NCBI GenBank assembly: GCA_002432095.1
Contig: DJFQ01000251.1
Span: 6,914 to 13,988 of the forward strand
DNA length: 7,075 nt
DNA from: Marinagarivorans sp. UBA5868
Lineage (GTDB): Bacteria > Pseudomonadota > Gammaproteobacteria > Pseudomonadales > Cellvibrionaceae
Direction: 5' to 3'
Part shown: positions 6,024-7,075 of the stretch, one piece after another
Layout of the letters: each line of letters starts with the position of its first letter
Numbering within the stretch: the first letter of the stretch is position 1
The notes under the pieces: model-generated
What the model saw: the letters and a program-made list of their open reading frames with translations, nothing else
What the model was told of the DNA's origin: nothing
Database searches by the model: none
Position numbers and translations under genes: made by a program

Positions 6024-7075
6024 ATGATCGATCGACTATTGGATTTGCGTAGTGTGCTGATGGATTTGCAGAAAAGCGGGCGGATCTCCCCGGAGGACGT
6101 GAATCGGGTGTTGGGCAGTACTCGGACCCGCGAAGAATCCGCACTGCATCCACTCACTTATCTCGGTTCCCAACAATTGCACGATCGGCAACGCGCCGGC
6201 AAAACCCTCGATGAACTGGCGCTTACTTCCTGGTTATCTGAGCAGAGCAGCCTGCCGTTGTTCCATATCGATCCCATGAAACTCCAGGTCGCCGCCTTGG
6301 CGGACGTAATGTCTTACGCATTCGCCAAGCGTCACGATTTGCTGTGCGTGAAGATCACCGCCGATGAGCTCACCGTGGCGGTGGGTCAACCCTACAAACG
6401 CGATTGGGAGGACCAGTTGCACCAGGTGTCCCGGCGCAAGATTGTGCGGGTGCTGGCGGTGCCTTCGGAGATCGAGCGCTATCGGGTGGAGTTTTATTCG
6501 CTGGCGCGTTCTATTTCGGGTGCGTCCGGCGGCGCGGCGCGACCGAGTGGTGTGGCCAATTTCGAGCAGTTGTTGGAGCTGGGCAATATCAAGGACCCGG
6601 AGGCCAACGACCAGCACATCGTCAATATTGTGGACTGGTTGCTGCAATATGCGTTCGATCAGCGTGCCAGTGATATTCACATCGAGCCGCGCCGGGAAAT
6701 GGCGCGCATGCGCTTCCGCATCGACGGTATTCTGCATTCCATTTATGAATTCCCCGCCAATATCGCCACTGCCATTATCAGCCGAATCAAAATTCTCGGG
6801 CGTATGAACGTGGCGGAAAAACGCAAGCCTCAGGACGGCCGGCTGAAAACCAAAAATTCCGACGGCGCCGAGGCGGAGTTGCGTCTGTCCACCATGCCCA
6901 CCGCATTTGGCGAAAAGCTGGTGATGCGGGTATTCGACCCGGAAGTGTTGATGCGCAGTTTCGACGACCTGGGATTGATCGGGGAGGACTACAAACGCTG
7001 GCACAGCATGATGGAATCCCCCCACGGTATTTTGCTGGTGACCGGGCCGACCGGTTCGGGAAAAACCACCACGCT
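6024..7075 (+). CDS. GspE/PilB-family type II/IV secretion ATPase, 5' part
   Basis: The frame is open from the ATG at 6024 to the window edge, giving 350 complete codons of a protein that in this family is about 550-600 residues. The first 160 or so residues form the N-terminal adaptor-like region (MshEN/T2SSE_N type), which docks on inner-membrane platform proteins. A flexible Gly/Ala-rich linker lies near 164-176. The conserved N2 domain follows, with RASDIHIEP (214-222), FRIDG (231-235), AEKRKPQDGR (264-273) and the LSTMPTAFGEKLVMR block (288-302). The window ends in Walker A, GPTGSGKTTT (341-350). Walker B, the His box and any zinc motif lie outside. An in-frame TAG at 5925 and no other ATG make 6024 the best start. 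No pilin or secretin gene is nearby, so its machine (type II secretion, type IV pilus or an orphan) is undetermined. Confidence 0.9.
   Translation, partial: MIDRLLDLRSVLMDLQKSGRISPEDVNRVLGSTRTREESALHPLTYLGSQQLHDRQRAGKTLDELALTSWLSEQSSLPLFHIDPMKLQVAALADVMSYAFAKRHDLLCVKITADELTVAVGQPYKRDWEDQLHQVSRRKIVRVLAVPSEIERYRVEFYSLARSISGASGGAARPSGVANFEQLLELGNIKDPEANDQHIVNIVDWLLQYAFDQRASDIHIEPRREMARMRFRIDGILHSIYEFPANIATAIISRIKILGRMNVAEKRKPQDGRLKTKNSDGAEAELRLSTMPTAFGEKLVMRVFDPEVLMRSFDDLGLIGEDYKRWHSMMESPHGILLVTGPTGSGKTTT

Noticed and set aside
6234..7025. Long minus-strand open frame of 263 codons
   Set aside because: It is antisense to the GspE/PilB-family ATPase gene, whose conserved motifs are unmistakable; the His/Gln-rich antisense product has no recognisable motif.

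Overview
The window looks like a chromosomal segment of a gammaproteobacterium, possibly from the Cellvibrio/Saccharophagus/Teredinibacter or Pseudomonas neighbourhood. This is inferred from gene content and moderate GC, not from a search. I see no mobile element, CRISPR array, rRNA, tRNA or phage gene.

Left part (1-997): a minus-strand OsmC-family thiol peroxidase gene (118-588) is followed by a 409-base divergent intergenic region (589-997). That region holds the most interesting non-coding signals. There is a sigma54-like -24/-12 element at 876-892, two NtrC-like sites at 731-746 and 853-868, a small GGTGC/GCACC palindrome at 777-791, and a possible leader-RNA stem at 900-944.

Centre (998-4158): a three-gene plus-strand operon encodes an ABC importer of the nitrate/nitrite/bicarbonate/cyanate (NrtA/CmpA/CynA) group. 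It consists of a Tat-exported solute-binding protein (nrtA-like), a permease (nrtB-like) and a single-domain ATPase (nrtD-like). A compact intrinsic-terminator-like hairpin begins inside the last codons of the binding-protein gene and ends before the permease gene. It would be expected to make binding protein more abundant than the membrane complex. Together with the Ntr-type promoter signals, the simplest reading is nitrogen-limitation-controlled uptake of nitrate or a related anion. No nitrate reductase or cyanase gene is in the window, so the substrate is not proven.

Right part (4173-7075): convergent to the transporter lies a minus-strand pair. argE (acetylornithine deacetylase, arginine biosynthesis) is followed 10 bases later by a small outer-membrane-type lipoprotein gene whose Shine-Dalgarno overlaps the argE stop codon. 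Divergent from argE, the 5' part of a GspE/PilB-family secretion ATPase gene runs off the end of the window, cut exactly in its Walker A motif. From memory, Pseudomonas aeruginosa also has a secretion-type ATPase gene close to argE, so this linkage may be old.

Overall this is mostly ordinary housekeeping and nutrient-uptake content. The regulatory layout in front of and inside the nrt-like operon most deserves a second look.
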